In this document: positions 46,691 through 58,300 of the stretch, one piece after another
How positions within the stretch are numbered: position 1 is the stretch's first letter
How the letters are laid out: each line of letters opens with the position of its first letter
Assembly: GCA_023079485.1 (NCBI GenBank)
Contig: CM041103.1
Coordinates: forward strand, 11,558,003-11,622,002
Origin: Archilochus colubris
Taxonomy: Eukaryota > Chordata > Aves > Apodiformes > Trochilidae
Direction: 5' to 3'
Length of the DNA: 64,000 nucleotides
Position numbers and translations under genes: made by a program
The notes under the pieces: model-generated
What the model was told of the DNA's origin: nothing
What the model saw: only the letters and a program-made list of their open reading frames with translations
The model's database searches: none

Positions 46691-47605
46691 ATATTAAGTA
46701 GCAGACGTGTATAGACCTCAGGACACTCTCAACTGTCATTGAAATCCAGTAAAACCGTTGCCACATGAACCACTAGGGACAGACTAATAGAGTTGAAGAG
46801 CAGCGCAGCAAGCCCTCCCCGCTTGAGAGTCAGATAAGTCCACAGGACATGGAGCTGGCAAAATGAAAGCTGAATTTCAGGAACCAGTTCCATATGGAGA
46901 CCAGGAAGCAAATGGATCCATCTATTTGGAGATGGCAGCAAACCATCAGACCTTCAGGTGCAGACGGAACAACCAGGGAAATCAAAGGCACATGCAGAAG
47001 AGCCAAGAGACCAATCACCCTGGGGTAAGATGCATTTTAAACCAACCCTTTATACAACAGGTCGAGTGCACATCATGCGGACAAGTAGCGAGGTATTAAA
47101 AGACAGAGATAAAATACACCAGCTCTGGGGCAGAAGGAGAGTAAGAACTCTGCTTTGTTGCCAGGGGCACAGACCACATCCAGCCACACCTAGGGTCCTC
47201 TCCAAGTAAGCATTCAGAAAGAGATGGGGGTCCAGTCTCCCCCTCAAGACTCTGCCAGAGGGTCTTCCTGGACTTTTCTTCAACATTATCGCCTATCAGA
47301 GCCCTCTCATTCAGGGCACCGCTCCTTATGAGACCATTCTCACAATGCCCCACACCCTTCGATCTCTGTGGTGCTCTTTTTAGTTCTCTTACTGAGACAG
47401 AATCCTTCTTCAGGCTCTCTTTGCACCCCAGAACCCTTCCTTTATTTGTTGTGATCCTAGATGTCTGTTCAGTCACTCAGCCCCTGAGGGCATCCATACA
47501 TCAACTGAACAAATCCATTTTTTCCTCGTGTCCCAGAGCTGCCTTTTACCTCTCTCGTAGCACCCTTCTGCCACCATCACTCCTCTGGAGGCCAACCTCA
47601 CACCC
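46691..47605. other. Intergenic sequence, nothing recognised
   Basis: Average composition with short overlapping open frames on both strands and no motif or repeat I can support. Confidence 0.5.
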
Positions 47606-47610
47606 CCTTG

Positions 47611-48428
47611 TGTCCTGGTCTGGGCCAGGATAAAGGTGATTTTCTGTTTTGTACTTTTGCTTTTAGCTAAGTCTCTTGTAAGTAGTTGCACTTGCTGAAA
47701 TTGACAGCAAGTTTCTCAGACATTGTGTGCTTCTTCTAGGACTGATAACACTCGATGTTTATAGGTACTGCTAGAGACTGGTATGCAGAGCCAAGGCCAC
47801 TGCTCAGCTCTGAGGAAAACTTTGACCCTCCAGAAGGAGGAAAGAGGTCCCACCTGCAGCCCTCCTTTGGGGAGGAACGGACAAGATAGATGCCAGAAGT
47901 GACCACACAGAGTGTTCCATCCCACACACCTCATACTCGGTATAAATTTGAGGCATCACGAGGGCCAAGCCAGATTTCCTGTTTCCAGCTTCCATCTGCC
48001 TGCCCTTCCTGCCTTTCCTGCTTCCCTTCCTTCCCTCGGCATCCTGGAAGGATTCCGTCCATTCTTCTGCTTGTGCTCATGATCTGTGCCAGCCCATATC
48101 TGTGTGTTCCTGCCTCCAGTTCCTGACTGCTCCTGACTCTGGGAGTCCAGGACTTTCCCAGGGCTGCCCTGCAGCCTCGGTGGTGACGTGAGAGTTCTTG
48201 GGGAAAAGGGGGAAGGCACATGGTTTCCATTTTCCTGTTTATTTGTATATATTTAGTAATTTTTTCCTATTTATCATTACTGTTTCATTGAAGTTAGGCA
48301 GTTTAGTTTCCAACCCATTAGTCTCTCTCCCTTAATTCTCTCTTCTTTCTTTATCAAGGAGGAGAGTGAGATTAATAGAGAGCATCTGTTATGTGGTTTA
48401 ATTGCCAGGACAGTGTTAAACCGTGACA
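47611..48428 (+). mobile_element. Solo LTR of the same ERV family, copy 2
   Basis: Same termini (TGTCCTGGTCTGG .. TTAAACCGTGACA) and the same internal order as copy 1, with small indels. It is 818 bp long, flanked by the 5-bp duplication CCTTG (47,606-47,610 and 48,429-48,433). The duplications differ between the two copies, so these are separate insertions, not the two LTRs of one provirus. Confidence 0.9.
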
Positions 48429-48433
48429 CCTTG

Positions 48434-48885
48434 CTGGCGTCCCACAGCTGGCTCTGTTGCACATTTTACACCTTTTTCGCTCCACGAGAACCTCTTCTGA
48501 AACCGTCTGTCATTTGGTTCCCAACATCCCAGGAACACCTGTACTTTATTCAAATTCCCTCCAGACTGCTGCTTGTGCCCCTCAGCTTTCTTCAGTGTCT
48601 TTGATCCAAAAATGACCCCTCTAACAGAACAGTGCCTTCCAGGTTGCCTTTAGTACGCTTTTAGCTTTGTTGCAGAGCTCTCACTCCTCTGAGTCTTTCA
48701 GGGGACTTTTTGAGTCCATATCTGTGACCCACCCCACTTGTTCTTTCCTCCTTTCCGTCTAATCCAAGCCTCCAACAACCTTTACTCTGTTAACATTCTC
48801 TAGGGGTTGAATTCTTACCTGGTCATGTTGCTGAAGCAACAAAAAGAAAAAACCCAAAATTCCTCAGCCAGCATCATAGACCTCT
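48434..48885. other. Sequence between LTR copy 2 and the promoter array
   Basis: T/C-rich on the plus strand. No exon or repeat recognised. Confidence 0.5.
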
Positions 48886-49015
48886 GCTTGTCATGTAAAT
48901 TGAAGAAAGGGGAGAAAACTGACTGCTTCTCCTCTGGCTGCTTTTATACCTTGTGGTAATTGCTACCTCCCCTTTCTCAGGGGATTGTGGGAACAGCTGT
49001 GGGCGGTGCCTGTGG

Positions 49016-49144
49016 TATATAAGCCACAGCCTTTGGCTAGGGGCTTCAGTCAGCTCTTGGGCTTCTCTGAAGTTAGAGCTCTTCTTCTCCTGTAGCTGAG
49101 GGCAGCTATGGTGCCATTGGGACTGATCAAGAAGACTCTTCAAG
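49016..49144 (+). promoter_or_regulatory. Tandem promoter 1: TATA box and first exon
   Basis: TATATAA at 49,016. Transcription would start about 30 bp downstream, and the exon ends at 49,144 before GTAAGAAC. The most diverged of the five (ATCAAGAAG in place of TTTGAGAAG). Confidence 0.7.
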
Positions 49145-49344
49145 GTAAGAACTTTAGAACCACTTTCAGATAGTGCTCTTTATAGCAAGAATATGGTTGC
49201 ATGCAAGCATCTGTGCTTGTCATGTAAACTGAAGATGAAAGAAAAAACTGAGGGCTTCTGCCCTGGCTGGTTTTATACCTTGTGGTAATTGCCACTTCCC
49301 CTTTCCTAGGGGATTGTGAGAGAGGCTGTGGGTGGTGCTTGTGG

Positions 49345-49473
49345 TATATAAGCCACAGCCTTTGGCTAGGGGCTTCAGTCAGCTCATGGGCTTCTCTGAG
49401 GTCAGAGCTCTCTTGCTCCTGTAGCTGAGGGCAGCTGTTGAGCTGTCTGGGCTGTTTGAGAAGACTCTTCAAG
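49345..49473 (+). promoter_or_regulatory. Tandem promoter 2: TATA box and first exon
   Basis: TATATAA at 49,345, exon end at 49,473 before GTAAGAAC. The exon has GAGCTGTCTGGGCTGTTTGA. Confidence 0.7.
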
Positions 49474-49673
49474 GTAAGAACTTTAGAACCACCAAAAGAT
49501 AACGCTTTTCATAGCAAGGATATGGTTGCATGCAAGTGTCTGTGCTTGTCAGGTAAACTGAAAATGATAGAAAAAACTGAGGGCTTCTGCCCTGGCTGGT
49601 TTTCTATCTTGTGGTAATTGCCACTTCCCCTTTCCTAGGGGATTGTGGGAGAGGCTGTGGGTGGTGCTTGTGG

Positions 49674-49802
49674 TATATAAGCCACAGCCTTTGCCTAGGG
49701 GCTTCAGTCAGCTCCTGGGCTTCTCTGAGGTCAGAGCTCTTCTTCTCCTGTAGCTGAGGGCAGCTGTTGTGCCATTGGGACTGTTTGAGAAGACTCTTCA
49801 AG
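49674..49802 (+). promoter_or_regulatory. Tandem promoter 3: TATA box and first exon
   Basis: TATATAA at 49,674, exon end at 49,802 before GTAAGAAC. The exon has GTGCCATTGGGACTGTTTGA, shared in part with unit 1. Confidence 0.7.
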
Positions 49803-50002
49803 GTAAGAACTTTAGAACCACTTAAAGATAATGCTCTTTATAGCAAGAATATGGTTGCATGCAAGCGTCTGTGCTTGTCATGTAAACTGAAGATGAAAGA
49901 AAAAACTGAGGGCTTCTGCCCTGGCTGGTTTTATACCTTGTGGTAATTGCCACTTCCCCTTTCCTAGGGGATTGTGGGAGAGGCTGTGGGTGGTGCTTGT
50001 GG

Positions 50003-50131
50003 TATATAAGCCACAGCCTTTGGCTAGGGGCTTCAGTCAGCTCCTGGGCTTCTCTGAGGTCAGAGCTCTCTTGCTCCTGGAGCTGAGGGCAGCTGTTGAG
50101 CTGTCTGGGCTGTTTGAGAAGACTCTTTAAG
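50003..50131 (+). promoter_or_regulatory. Tandem promoter 4: TATA box and first exon
   Basis: TATATAA at 50,003, exon end at 50,131 (CTTTAAG before GTAAGAAC, one base different from the others). Confidence 0.7.
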
Positions 50132-50331
50132 GTAAGAACTTTAGAACCACCAAAAGATAATGCTCTTTATAGCAAGGATATGGTTGCATGCAAGTGTCTG
50201 TGCTTGTCAGGTAAACTGAAAATGAAAGAAAAAACTGAGGGCTTCTGCCCTGGCTGGTTTTCTACCTTGTGGTAATTGCCACTTCCCCTTTCCTAGGGGA
50301 TTGTGGGAGAGGCTGTGGGTGGTGCTTGTGG

Positions 50332-50460
50332 TATATAAGCCACAGCCTTTGGCTAGGGGCTTCAGTAAGCTCCTGGGCTTCTCTGAGGTCAGAGCTCTCT
50401 TGCTCCTGTAGCTGAGGGCAGCTGTTGAGCTGTCTGGGCTGTTTGAGAAGACTCTTCAAG
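50332..50460 (+). promoter_or_regulatory. Tandem promoter 5: TATA box and first exon
   Basis: TATATAA at 50,332, exon end at 50,460 before GTAAGAAC. It is the promoter nearest the next acceptor (TTTTTAATTGCAG at 50,549), leaving an intron of about 90 bp. Confidence 0.7.
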
Positions 50461-50549
50461 GTAAGAACTTTAGAACCACCAAAAGGTAGAGCTCTTTATA
50501 GCAAGAATATGGTTGCTTGCATGTTTTGTTTTTTTTTTTTTAATTGCAG

Positions 50550-50644
50550 TTGTTGATCAGGAAGCTTAGAACTGCAGAAACATGCTCCTCAGCCACCGTG
50601 GTTTTGTTACTGGACATAAACTTTGACCCACAGCCCTCTGAAAG
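50550..50644 (+). other. G-type exon module following the promoter array
   Basis: Begins after a long T tract and AATTGCAG and ends CTCTGAAAG. The following CTAAGT replaces the usual GTAAGT or ATAAGT. Open in one frame throughout (LLIRKLRTAETCSSATVVLL..). It is the first candidate acceptor downstream of the five first exons. Confidence 0.5.
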
Positions 50645-51436
50645 CTAAGTACCGGAACTTAGTTGCAGAGGGGCCGAGGCTTGGAGTTGCAGGAGGGGTT
50701 TTGATGATGGCATCTGGGTGATGGCTGTATATAATCAGCCCCCTTTGAGTGGGCGAATAGAGTGTGATACTTTCCAGCATAATGCTAGGGTGGGCAGGGC
50801 AGCTCCAGCCTTGGTGTGTGGGGTTGTGTATTTTATGTTGTCTGTCTTTATGTTGTCTGTCTTTGTCTTGGAGCTTCCTCAGGCCTTGATGGTCTTCTGT
50901 GTCATCACAGAGCCAGTCCTGCACCTTGGGCATCATCCCTGCAAAGCCTTTCCTGATCAGCACGGTGCTGATCAGCACCATCTTCTGTACGACAAGTCAA
51001 AATTGCAATCGGTCTCTTGACTTCGAAGTTTCTTGATGATTGTCTTTGGCAATGTCATTCTCACTTGCATTGTCATCTGATCTCTGTTCATCCAGTTTCC
51101 CTGAGGGGGACTCATTCCCCGCATCCTTGCATCCTCAGGTCTTGAAGGCGGCTTCTCAGGCATCCGTCGCTTCATTCCTTCACTTTGCAGATGCATCGCT
51201 GTTGGTCTTATTGCTCAAAAGTCTTGGATTCCAGACTCCCTCATCTTGCTGCGAGTTTTATCTTGAGTTCAAGTCTTGTGACTCACATGGCTGTGTCTTG
51301 GGTCAGTCTGTGTGTGAGTGTTTGGCTTGGAGCTGCCCTGCCTGCTGTGAAAGATCAGGGGCCATGGGAAGTGTCAAAACCTGACCGACTCGGTGTTGTG
51401 CGGCGGTCCGGTAAGTTGCTTAATCCTGTTTTTCAG

Positions 51437-52414
51437 ATTCCACACGTCAAGGATGAGGATGAAATGCATGGAGGAGGAGACAAGGGAACCAGCTGAAGGT
51501 TAGTCAGGGTGTGCAGTTGGTGGGAATCTGTCTCTCTTGGCTTACTGATCACAGTATGGTTTGTTGTCCTTTTGAAGGCGGAAGAGGCGAGCGAAGCGGG
51601 ATACGGACACCGGAGGTGGCTGTGACAAGGTGAGCCAAAGCTGGTGGGCTGGAGGAGCAGTTACTTCTCGGGTGTTGTCTTGTCGGTTAGTCATGAGCAT
51701 CCCCTGTTTGTGTTTTTTTTTCTTTTTCAGGTGCCCTCCTAACCTCATTGTGGCACCCCAAAGAGATGGCAGGCAGATGGGTGAGGGGCAAAGGTAATGG
51801 AGCAGGAGAGGGATGTCACAGTGGCCTGGATGTTGTTGGAGGCAATATCTCAGCGTGTGCCTTTCTCTTTGACTTTTGCAGGTGTTGCACACAGTGCCGG
51901 TGTGACCAGGCCATGTCTTGAGGAACATTTGGAGAAGGTGAGATAGCTGTGCACAGAGTTGTTCATGTATTTTATGTCAACTCGGTTAAATGTTTCCCCT
52001 TTTTTTGCAGGTGGTGTGCATCCTACCTTTGGGAATGGATGACCATTGAAGGTGAGGTGTTAGAGAGGGGGTTCATGCAGCTTGTGCTGGTTGATCAGCA
52101 GAACAGTAACTCTCTCTCTCTCTCTCTCTTGTTCTTTTAGGTGCCCAAAGCAGTGGTGGAGACAGGATTGAGCTCTGGATCAGGAAGGGGAGAAGAATGC
52201 TCTTGGACTCTTCTGAGGCCTCTTCTTTGTAGTGTAAGTGTTTGTAGATGGCTGAAGCAGTCCTAACTGGTGACATGGACTCTGATTTTTTCCTTTTGTT
52301 TTGTTCTTCTGATTGCAGATGATGAACAGGAACATGTGTACTGAAGCAACATGCCTGTCAGATGATGTGGTGTTTGCTGCTGGACATAGATTCAGAACCC
52401 CAGCTCTCAGAAAG
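51437..52414 (+). other. Exon-like modules of right-hand unit 1
   Basis: F 51,437-51,498 (CTGAAG/GTTAGT), E about 51,579-51,630 (ACAAG/GTGAGCC), D about 51,731-51,781 (AGATGG/GTGAGG), C about 51,882-51,936 (AGAAG/GTGAGA), B 52,011-52,051 (GAAG/GTGAGG), A from 52,141, G 52,319-52,414 (AAAG/ATAAGT). This is the cleanest set of splice borders in the window. F-E-D-C stay open in one phase: F RMKCMEEETREPAE, E RSGIRTPEVAVTR, D CPPNLIVAPQRDGRQM, C VTRPCLEEHLEK. Unit 2 repeats the set at about +1,748, but F has TAA in that phase. Confidence 0.55.
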
Positions 52415-54927
52415 ATAAGTTGAGGGACTGAATCGTTGAGGGGTTGAGAGTTGCCGGAGGGATTTTGAAGTTGCTCTCTGGGAGAGGGCTGTCTGGGAGT
52501 AGGTTCCTTTGCGTGCCTAAGCGGAGCAAGTTATTTTCTGGCACGATGCTAGCTTGGGCAGGGCAGCTCCAGCCTCAGTGTCTGGGGTTGTGTGTTTTAT
52601 GTCATCCATCTTTGTTGTCTCACACCTTCCTCAGGCCTTGACGATCCTCTGTGTCCTCAGAGAGCAAGTCCCGCATCATGGGCATCATCCCTGCAAAGCC
52701 TTTCCTGATCAGCACGGTGCTCATCAGCAGCGTCTTTTTCTTGCATGACAAATGCAAACTGTAGATTGGTCTTTCCTCTTGGAAGTTTCTTGATGGTCAT
52801 CTTCTGAAACATCATTGCCACTTGCCTCGGCATCTCTGGTCATAGATTTTTCTTGGATCAGGAATCGATCCCCACGTCCTCGTGTCCTCAGGTCTTGAAG
52901 TCCATGCTTTTGGCATCCATCGCTTCATTTCCTAGCTTTGCAGTCACAGTGGGTGACTGTGGGTCTTCTTGCCAAGCAGTCTTGTGTGCCTGAGATGTGC
53001 TTCTTGCTTGGTGTTCTTTTGACATGGTCTCATGGTTTGTAGGGTTGTGTCTTGTTTCTTTGAGTGTTTGGCTTGGAGCTGCCCTGCCTGTAGTTGTAGG
53101 GTCAGGGTTTGTTGGAAGGGTGCTAAAGGGAATCTTCCAGGTGTTGAGTAGCATTTCAGTGACTTGCATAATCCTGTTTTTCAGATTCTACACGTCAAGG
53201 ATGAGGATGAAATGCATGGAGGAGGAGACAGGGGAACCAGCTTAAGGTTAGTCAGGGTGTGCAGTTGGTGGGAATCTGTCTCTCTTGGCTTACTGATCAC
53301 AGTATGGTTTGTTGTCCTTTTGAAGGCGGAAGAGGCGAGCGAAGCGGGATATGGACACCAGAGGTGGCTGTGACAAGGTGAGCCAAAGCTGGTGGGCTGG
53401 AGGATCAGTTACTTCTTGGGTGTTGTGTTGTCGGTTAGTCATGAGCATCCCCTGTTTGTGTTGTTTTTTCTTTTTCAGGTGCCCTCGTAACCTCATTGTG
53501 GCACCCCAAAGAGATGGCAGGCAGATGGGTGAGGGGCAAAGGTAATGGAGCAGGAGAGGGATGTCACAGTGGCCTGGCTGTTGTTGGAGGCAATATCTCA
53601 GCGTGTGCCTTTCTCTTTGACTTTTGCAGGTGTTGCACACAGTGCCGGTGTGACCAGGCCTTGTCTTGAGGAACATTTGGAGAAGGTGAGATAGCTGTGC
53701 ACAGAGTTGTTCATGTATTTTATGTCAACTCGGTTAAATGTTTCCCCTTTTTTTGCAGGTGGTGTCCATCCTACCTTTGGGAATGGATGACCATTGAAGG
53801 TGAGGTGTTAGAGAGGGGGTTCATGCAGCCTGTGGTGGTTGATCAGCAGAACAGTAACTCTCTCTCTCTTTTGTTCTTTTAGGTGCCCAAAGCAGTGGTG
53901 GAGACAGGATTGAGCTCTGGATCAGGAAGGGGAGAAGAATGCTCTTGGACTCTTCTGAGGCCTCTTCTTTGTAGTGTAAGTTTTCGTAGATGGCTGAAGC
54001 AGTCCTAACTGGTGACATGGACTCTGATTTTTTCCTTTTTTTTTTTTTCTTCTGATTGCAGATGATGAACAGGAACATGTGTACTGAAGCAACATGCCTG
54101 TCAGACGATGTGGTGTTTGCTGCTGGACATAGATTCAGAACCCCAGCTCTCAGAAAGATAAGTTGAGGGACTGAATCGTTGAGGGGTTGAGAGTTGCCGG
54201 AGGGATTTTGAAGTTGCTCTCTGGGAGAGGGCTGTCTGGGAGTAGGTCCCTTTGCGTGCATAAGCGGAGCAAGTTATTTTCCGGCACGATGCTAGCGTGG
54301 GCAGGGCAGCTCCAGCCTTGGTGTCTGGGGTTGTGTGTTTTATGTCATCCATCTTTGTTGTCTTGGACCTTCCTCAGGCCTTGACGGTCCTCTGTGTCCT
54401 CAGAGAGCAAGTCCCGCATCTTGGGCATCATCCCTGCAAAGCCTTTCCTGATCAGCATGGTGCTGGTCAGCAGCGTCTTTTTCTTGCATGACAAATGCAA
54501 ACTGTAGATTGGTCTTTCCTCTTGGAAGTTTCTTGATGGTCATCTTCTGAAACATCATTGCCACTTGCCTCGGCATCTCTGGTCATAGATTTTTCTTGGA
54601 TCAGGACTCGATCCCCACGTCCTCGTGTCCTCAGGTCTTGAAGTCCATGCTTTTGGCATCCATCGCTTCATTTCCTAGCTTTGCAGTCACAGTGGGTGAC
54701 TGTGGGTCTTCTTGCCAAGCAGTCTTGGGTGCCTGAGATGTGCTTCTTGCTTGGTGTTCTTTTGACATGGTCTCATGGTTTGCAGGGTTGTGTCTTGTTT
54801 CTTTGAGTGTTTGGCTTGGAGCTGCCCTGCCTGTAGTTGTAGGGTCAGGGTTTGTTGGAAGGGTGCTAAAGGGTATCTTCCAGGTGTTGAGTATCATTTC
54901 AGTGACTTGTGTAATCCTGTTTTTCAG

Positions 54928-55850
54928 ATCCCACAAGTCAAGGATTAGCAAGAACTGGATGGAGGAGGCGAAGACAAGGGCACCAGCTTAAGGTTAGTCT
55001 GTGTTTGGTGTTGGTGGGGATGTGCTTTCAATATTTATAAGTATCTCTGAGATTAGTTTATTTCTTTCAGATGCAGAATTCCAGGACATGGCATCAAAAG
55101 CAGAGGAGGTACGTTGCTGAATGTCATAACAAGGCTTGGTAAAGTCTGTCAGAGGGCAGGTGGATGTAGTTGCTCTATGAGTAGCACTAATGGATTTTTT
55201 TTCCTTATCTTGCAAAGGTGTGTAGAGCAGGTGATTCATCTCAATGGGACCAGAAATTTGGAAGGTGAGTGCTGTGAAATTGACTGCTGGAAGTGTTAAA
55301 TGTTATGAGTATTATTCATGTAAAAAACATTACCTGTGTGTTTCTTTCAGGTGGTGTCTTGGAATCCAGTTCATACTAACCTGCCTGAGGGGCATCTGGT
55401 GAAGGATTGAGGTAAAGGAGATTGAGCAATTCTTTGGGAGGGTTTTGTTAGAAGTAGCAGTATATTACAAATTGCCTTTCTCTTTTCAGGTGCCATGAAC
55501 AGCCATTGAGATGTCAGGAAGTACACCCATCAGCTGCCTAGGAAGGTGAGATTCTAGTAAGCTGTTTCAGTGAGCAAGATCAAATTCCTTGACTGCTCAT
55601 TAAAGCATTTTCCTTTGTTTTTGCAGATGCTGTCCTGGCCATTGTTGGACTTGCTGAGCCTTTGAGGTGAGGTGGAGTGGTCGCAACAATGAGGATCATT
55701 TTAAGGAGCACAACAGTAATTTTGTCTCTTGCTCTTCTAGGTGACAGAAGCACGGTGTCTCCGAGGAGTGTGTTGACTGAGGACGGCGTGCTGTTGGAGC
55801 AGTCGGTGCCGGTAGAAAGGACGCCATAGGATTCTGCGTGGTTTATTGAG
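54928..55850 (+). other. Exon-like modules of right-hand unit 3 (diverged)
   Basis: F at 54,928. Then modules with intact borders near 55,072-55,110 (GAGGAG/GTACGTTG), 55,218-55,264 (GGAAG/GTGAGTGC), 55,351-55,411 (ATTGAG/GTAAAGG), 55,490-55,546 (GGAAG/GTGAGAT), 55,627-55,667 (TTGAG/GTGAGG) and a last acceptor CTCTTCTAG at 55,740. This unit keeps excellent splice borders although its sequence differs from the rest, which would be odd if the borders served no purpose. Confidence 0.5.
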
Positions 55851-55910
55851 AACCATCTTCGGGGAGAGCATCTGAACCTGCGCCTTTTCATCCTGCAAGC
55901 TGTGTTTCCA

Positions 55911-56215
55911 TGACAGCGCTATGTTGTATTTCATCTGTGCATCCTTCCGGGTTTCAGTCTCAAAGCCCATCAGGTAACCAATCTCTTTATCAGGTGTTTG
56001 ATTTTGTAGGGCTCTGTATCTGTTGTGTTTGGTAGTATACTGAATTTGTACTGTAGGTCTCCAGGTATACATTGTATGCGTGACTAGTTCTCAGTGTCTT
56101 GCAATGCTTTGTATTTGAATTTCTGTGGCTTCGTGGTGGGCTAGGTGCTGTGGCTTCATTGCGTCCTTGTGTTTCTGTATTAGAGCATCTACTGCATTGT
56201 ACGGTATGGCTCATG
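55911..56215. other. Transition between last monomer and minisatellites
   Basis: No exon border or repeat clearly recognised. T/G-rich sequence that begins to show GTATT and GTACTG words like the minisatellites downstream. Confidence 0.4.
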
Positions 56216-56218
56216 TTG

Positions 56219-56507
56219 GTGTCGCGCCGTACTTGCCCTGGTGTCGCGCCGTACTTGCCCTGGTGTCGCGCCGTACTTGCCCTGGTGTCGCGCCGTACTT
56301 GCCCTGGTGTCGCGCCGTACTTGCCCTGGTGTCGCGCCGTACTTGCCCTGGTGTCGCGCCGTACTTGCCCTGGTGTCGCGCCGTACTTGCCCTGGTGTCG
56401 CGCCGTACTTGCCCTGGTGTCGCGCCGTACTTGCCCTGGTGTCGCGCCGTACTTGCCCTGGTGTCGCGCCGTACTTGCCCTGGTGTCGCGCCGTACTTGC
56501 CCTGGTG
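56219..56507 (+). repeat. Perfect 22-bp CpG-rich minisatellite, 13 units
   Basis: Unit GTGTCGCGCCGTACTTGCCC+TG repeated without a mismatch that I can see. Each unit has three or more CpGs. The GTACTTG core is shared with the 24-bp repeat downstream, so the two may be relatives. Confidence 0.97.
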
Positions 56508-56519
56508 TCTGAGTTGTTA

Positions 56520-58300
56520 CTCTATTTTTTTACTCATGTGCACCAAGATAATCTGTATTAGTGTCTGTGGTTCCATTGGTGTTTTCCATGTGTGGTTGTA
56601 TTGTTCTGTGAAGCCTTATCTGTGTCTTAGGGTGGCTTTGTTACAGCTTGTACTGTATTAAATTACAATGCCCTACATTTGACTGCTTGAGTTTTTATTG
56701 CACTGTATTGCTATGCAATGTACTGGGGTTTGAATCTGTATTCTACTACATTTGCCTGTATGGGGCTGTATTAGTGTGCCAGTGAGCCTATAGCATTGTA
56801 GGGACTAGCAACATGAGTGGGTGTTGCTATGTATGACTGTGTACTCAAATATGCATTGCAGACTATTTGTGTCTATCTGCCTATGTTGCACTGCATTTTT
56901 GGTAGTATTTTCCCTTGTGTAGGTTTGTATTTTCCTATGTATTGTGTTGCTGTTCAATGGTTATTGTACTTCATATTGTACTTCAGTATTCCCTTGTAAC
57001 TGGATACTGCATTGCAACTGATAATGCATGTGAATATGTACTGCATTGTATTTTGGTTTGCATTTGTGCAGTGCCTTGTATTTGAGTCTTGTATTTGTGT
57101 TTGCACTTGACTATCTGTTTTTACTTGCCTGTATTCCTCTGTAGTGGAGTTAGTTTACTTTGTGTTGCCTTGTAGAAGGATTAATTTTGAGTAGCTTTTT
57201 ATTTGAATATGTGTTTGTACTGCCTTACTTATTGTTTGTTTGACTTTGTACAGCCCTACTTTAGAGCGGTAGATTTAGTCTGTAGTGTCTGGTCTGCCTT
57301 TGTGATGCCTTGTAGTTCAATCCTAATTTGAGTCTGTGCTCAAATTAAATTGAGTTTGTGTAGTTATAGTATTTGAGTGAGTCATTAAAGTATTTGCCTG
57401 TAAGTAGTGGAAGTTTGAGTAGAAGTCTGTAATGCCTTCTTTGTCTGTCTTTGACTGTGTATAGTCTTGAATATTTGTTTATCTCCCTGTTGGACTCTGT
57501 CCTTGAATATTGTATTTTCAGTAATTGTTTTTGACTGCATTGAGTGTACTTGTGTGTGTAATGTGATGGAACTGGCTGTAATTGACTGAGTATAGCATTG
57601 TAACCATCTAATGGTATGCATTGCCATTGCATGTGTATTGATTTGTAATGATGTATGTGTATTGCCTTGAAACTGACTGTGTATGGCCTTGTAGTGATGT
57701 ACTTGAAGCTTGGATCTGGGTGTGGGTAGCCTTGTAGCTGGGTCTGAGTAGCCTTGCAGTGATGTACTTGAAGCTTGCAACTGGGTGTGGTTAGCCTTGG
57801 ACCTGGGTGTGGGTAGCCTCAGTGATGTACTTGAAGCTTGAAACTGAGTGTGGTTAGCCACCTGGGTGTGGGTAGCCTTGCAGTGACGTACTTGAAGCTT
57901 GCAACTTGGTGTGGGTAGCCTTGGATGTGGGTGTGCGTCGCCTTGCAAATGTGTATCGCTTTGTCATGATGTACTTGTCTCCAAAATCTGTGTCTATTGC
58001 CCTGTACTGCTACACTTTTGTATTGCTTAGTAATGCTGTACTTGTATTGCCTTAATTGTGTCTGTTGCTTTGTACTCAAATGTCTATTGCCTTGAACTTG
58101 AATGTCTATTGCCCGGTACTGCTGTTCTTGTATTGCCCTGAACTCGAATGTGTATTGCCTTGAAGTGTTGTACTTCTATTGCCTGAAGTGTATTTATTGC
58201 CTTGAATTTGTATTGCCTTGAAGTGTTGTACTTCTATTGCCTTGAAGTGTTGTACTTCTATTGCCCTGTACTTGAATGTGTATTGCCTTGAACTGTTGTA
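56520..58300 (+). repeat. Degenerate GTATT/GCCTT-type minisatellite
   Basis: Rich in TGTATT, GCATTG and GCCTTGTA words with irregular spacing, becoming more regular rightwards. A sub-cluster at about 57,690-57,960 repeats GATGTACTTGAAGCTTG five times with GGGTGTGGGTAGCCTT between. Interpreted as decayed members of the array that follows. Confidence 0.7.

Larger units (their letters stand above)
48886..50530 (+). repeat. Tandem promoter array, five 329-bp units
   Basis: TATATAA boxes at 49,016, 49,345, 49,674, 50,003 and 50,332 are exactly 329 bp apart. Each unit runs: CTTGTGGTAATTGCCACTTC, GGGGATTGTGGGAGAGGC, TATATAAGCC, a segment of about 100 bp, the donor CTTCAAG/GTAAGAAC, then a short intron start (TATGGTTGCATGCAAG). 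Unit 1 differs more than units 2-5, and units 3 and 5 share small variants (TTTTCTA, AGTGTC before them). It lies directly 5' of an intact G module acceptor at 50,549. Confidence 0.95.
50645..55910 (+). repeat. Right-hand tandem block, three monomers of about 1.75 kb
   Basis: F modules start at 51,437, 53,185 and 54,928, so the period is 1,743-1,748 bp. Units 1 and 2 are close to each other; unit 3 diverges after its F module. These monomers belong to the same family as the 1.72-kb monomer of the left array but form a separate, simple tandem with no 4.4-kb higher-order pattern. Confidence 0.9.

Noticed and set aside
40922..48428. One provirus with two LTRs
   Set aside because: Each LTR has its own 5-bp duplication, and the interval holds a minisatellite and unrelated ERV debris in place of a gag-pol-env interior of the expected kind.
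52317..52420. C/D-box snoRNA inside G modules (GATGATGAACAGG)
   Set aside because: A C-box-like UGAUGA is present, but there is no D box CUGA at the right place, no terminal stem, and other copies lack the C box.
56125..56661. Open frames through the 22-bp repeat
   Set aside because: Because 22 is not a multiple of 3, the repeat cycles through all frames and remains open by chance. No coding evidence.
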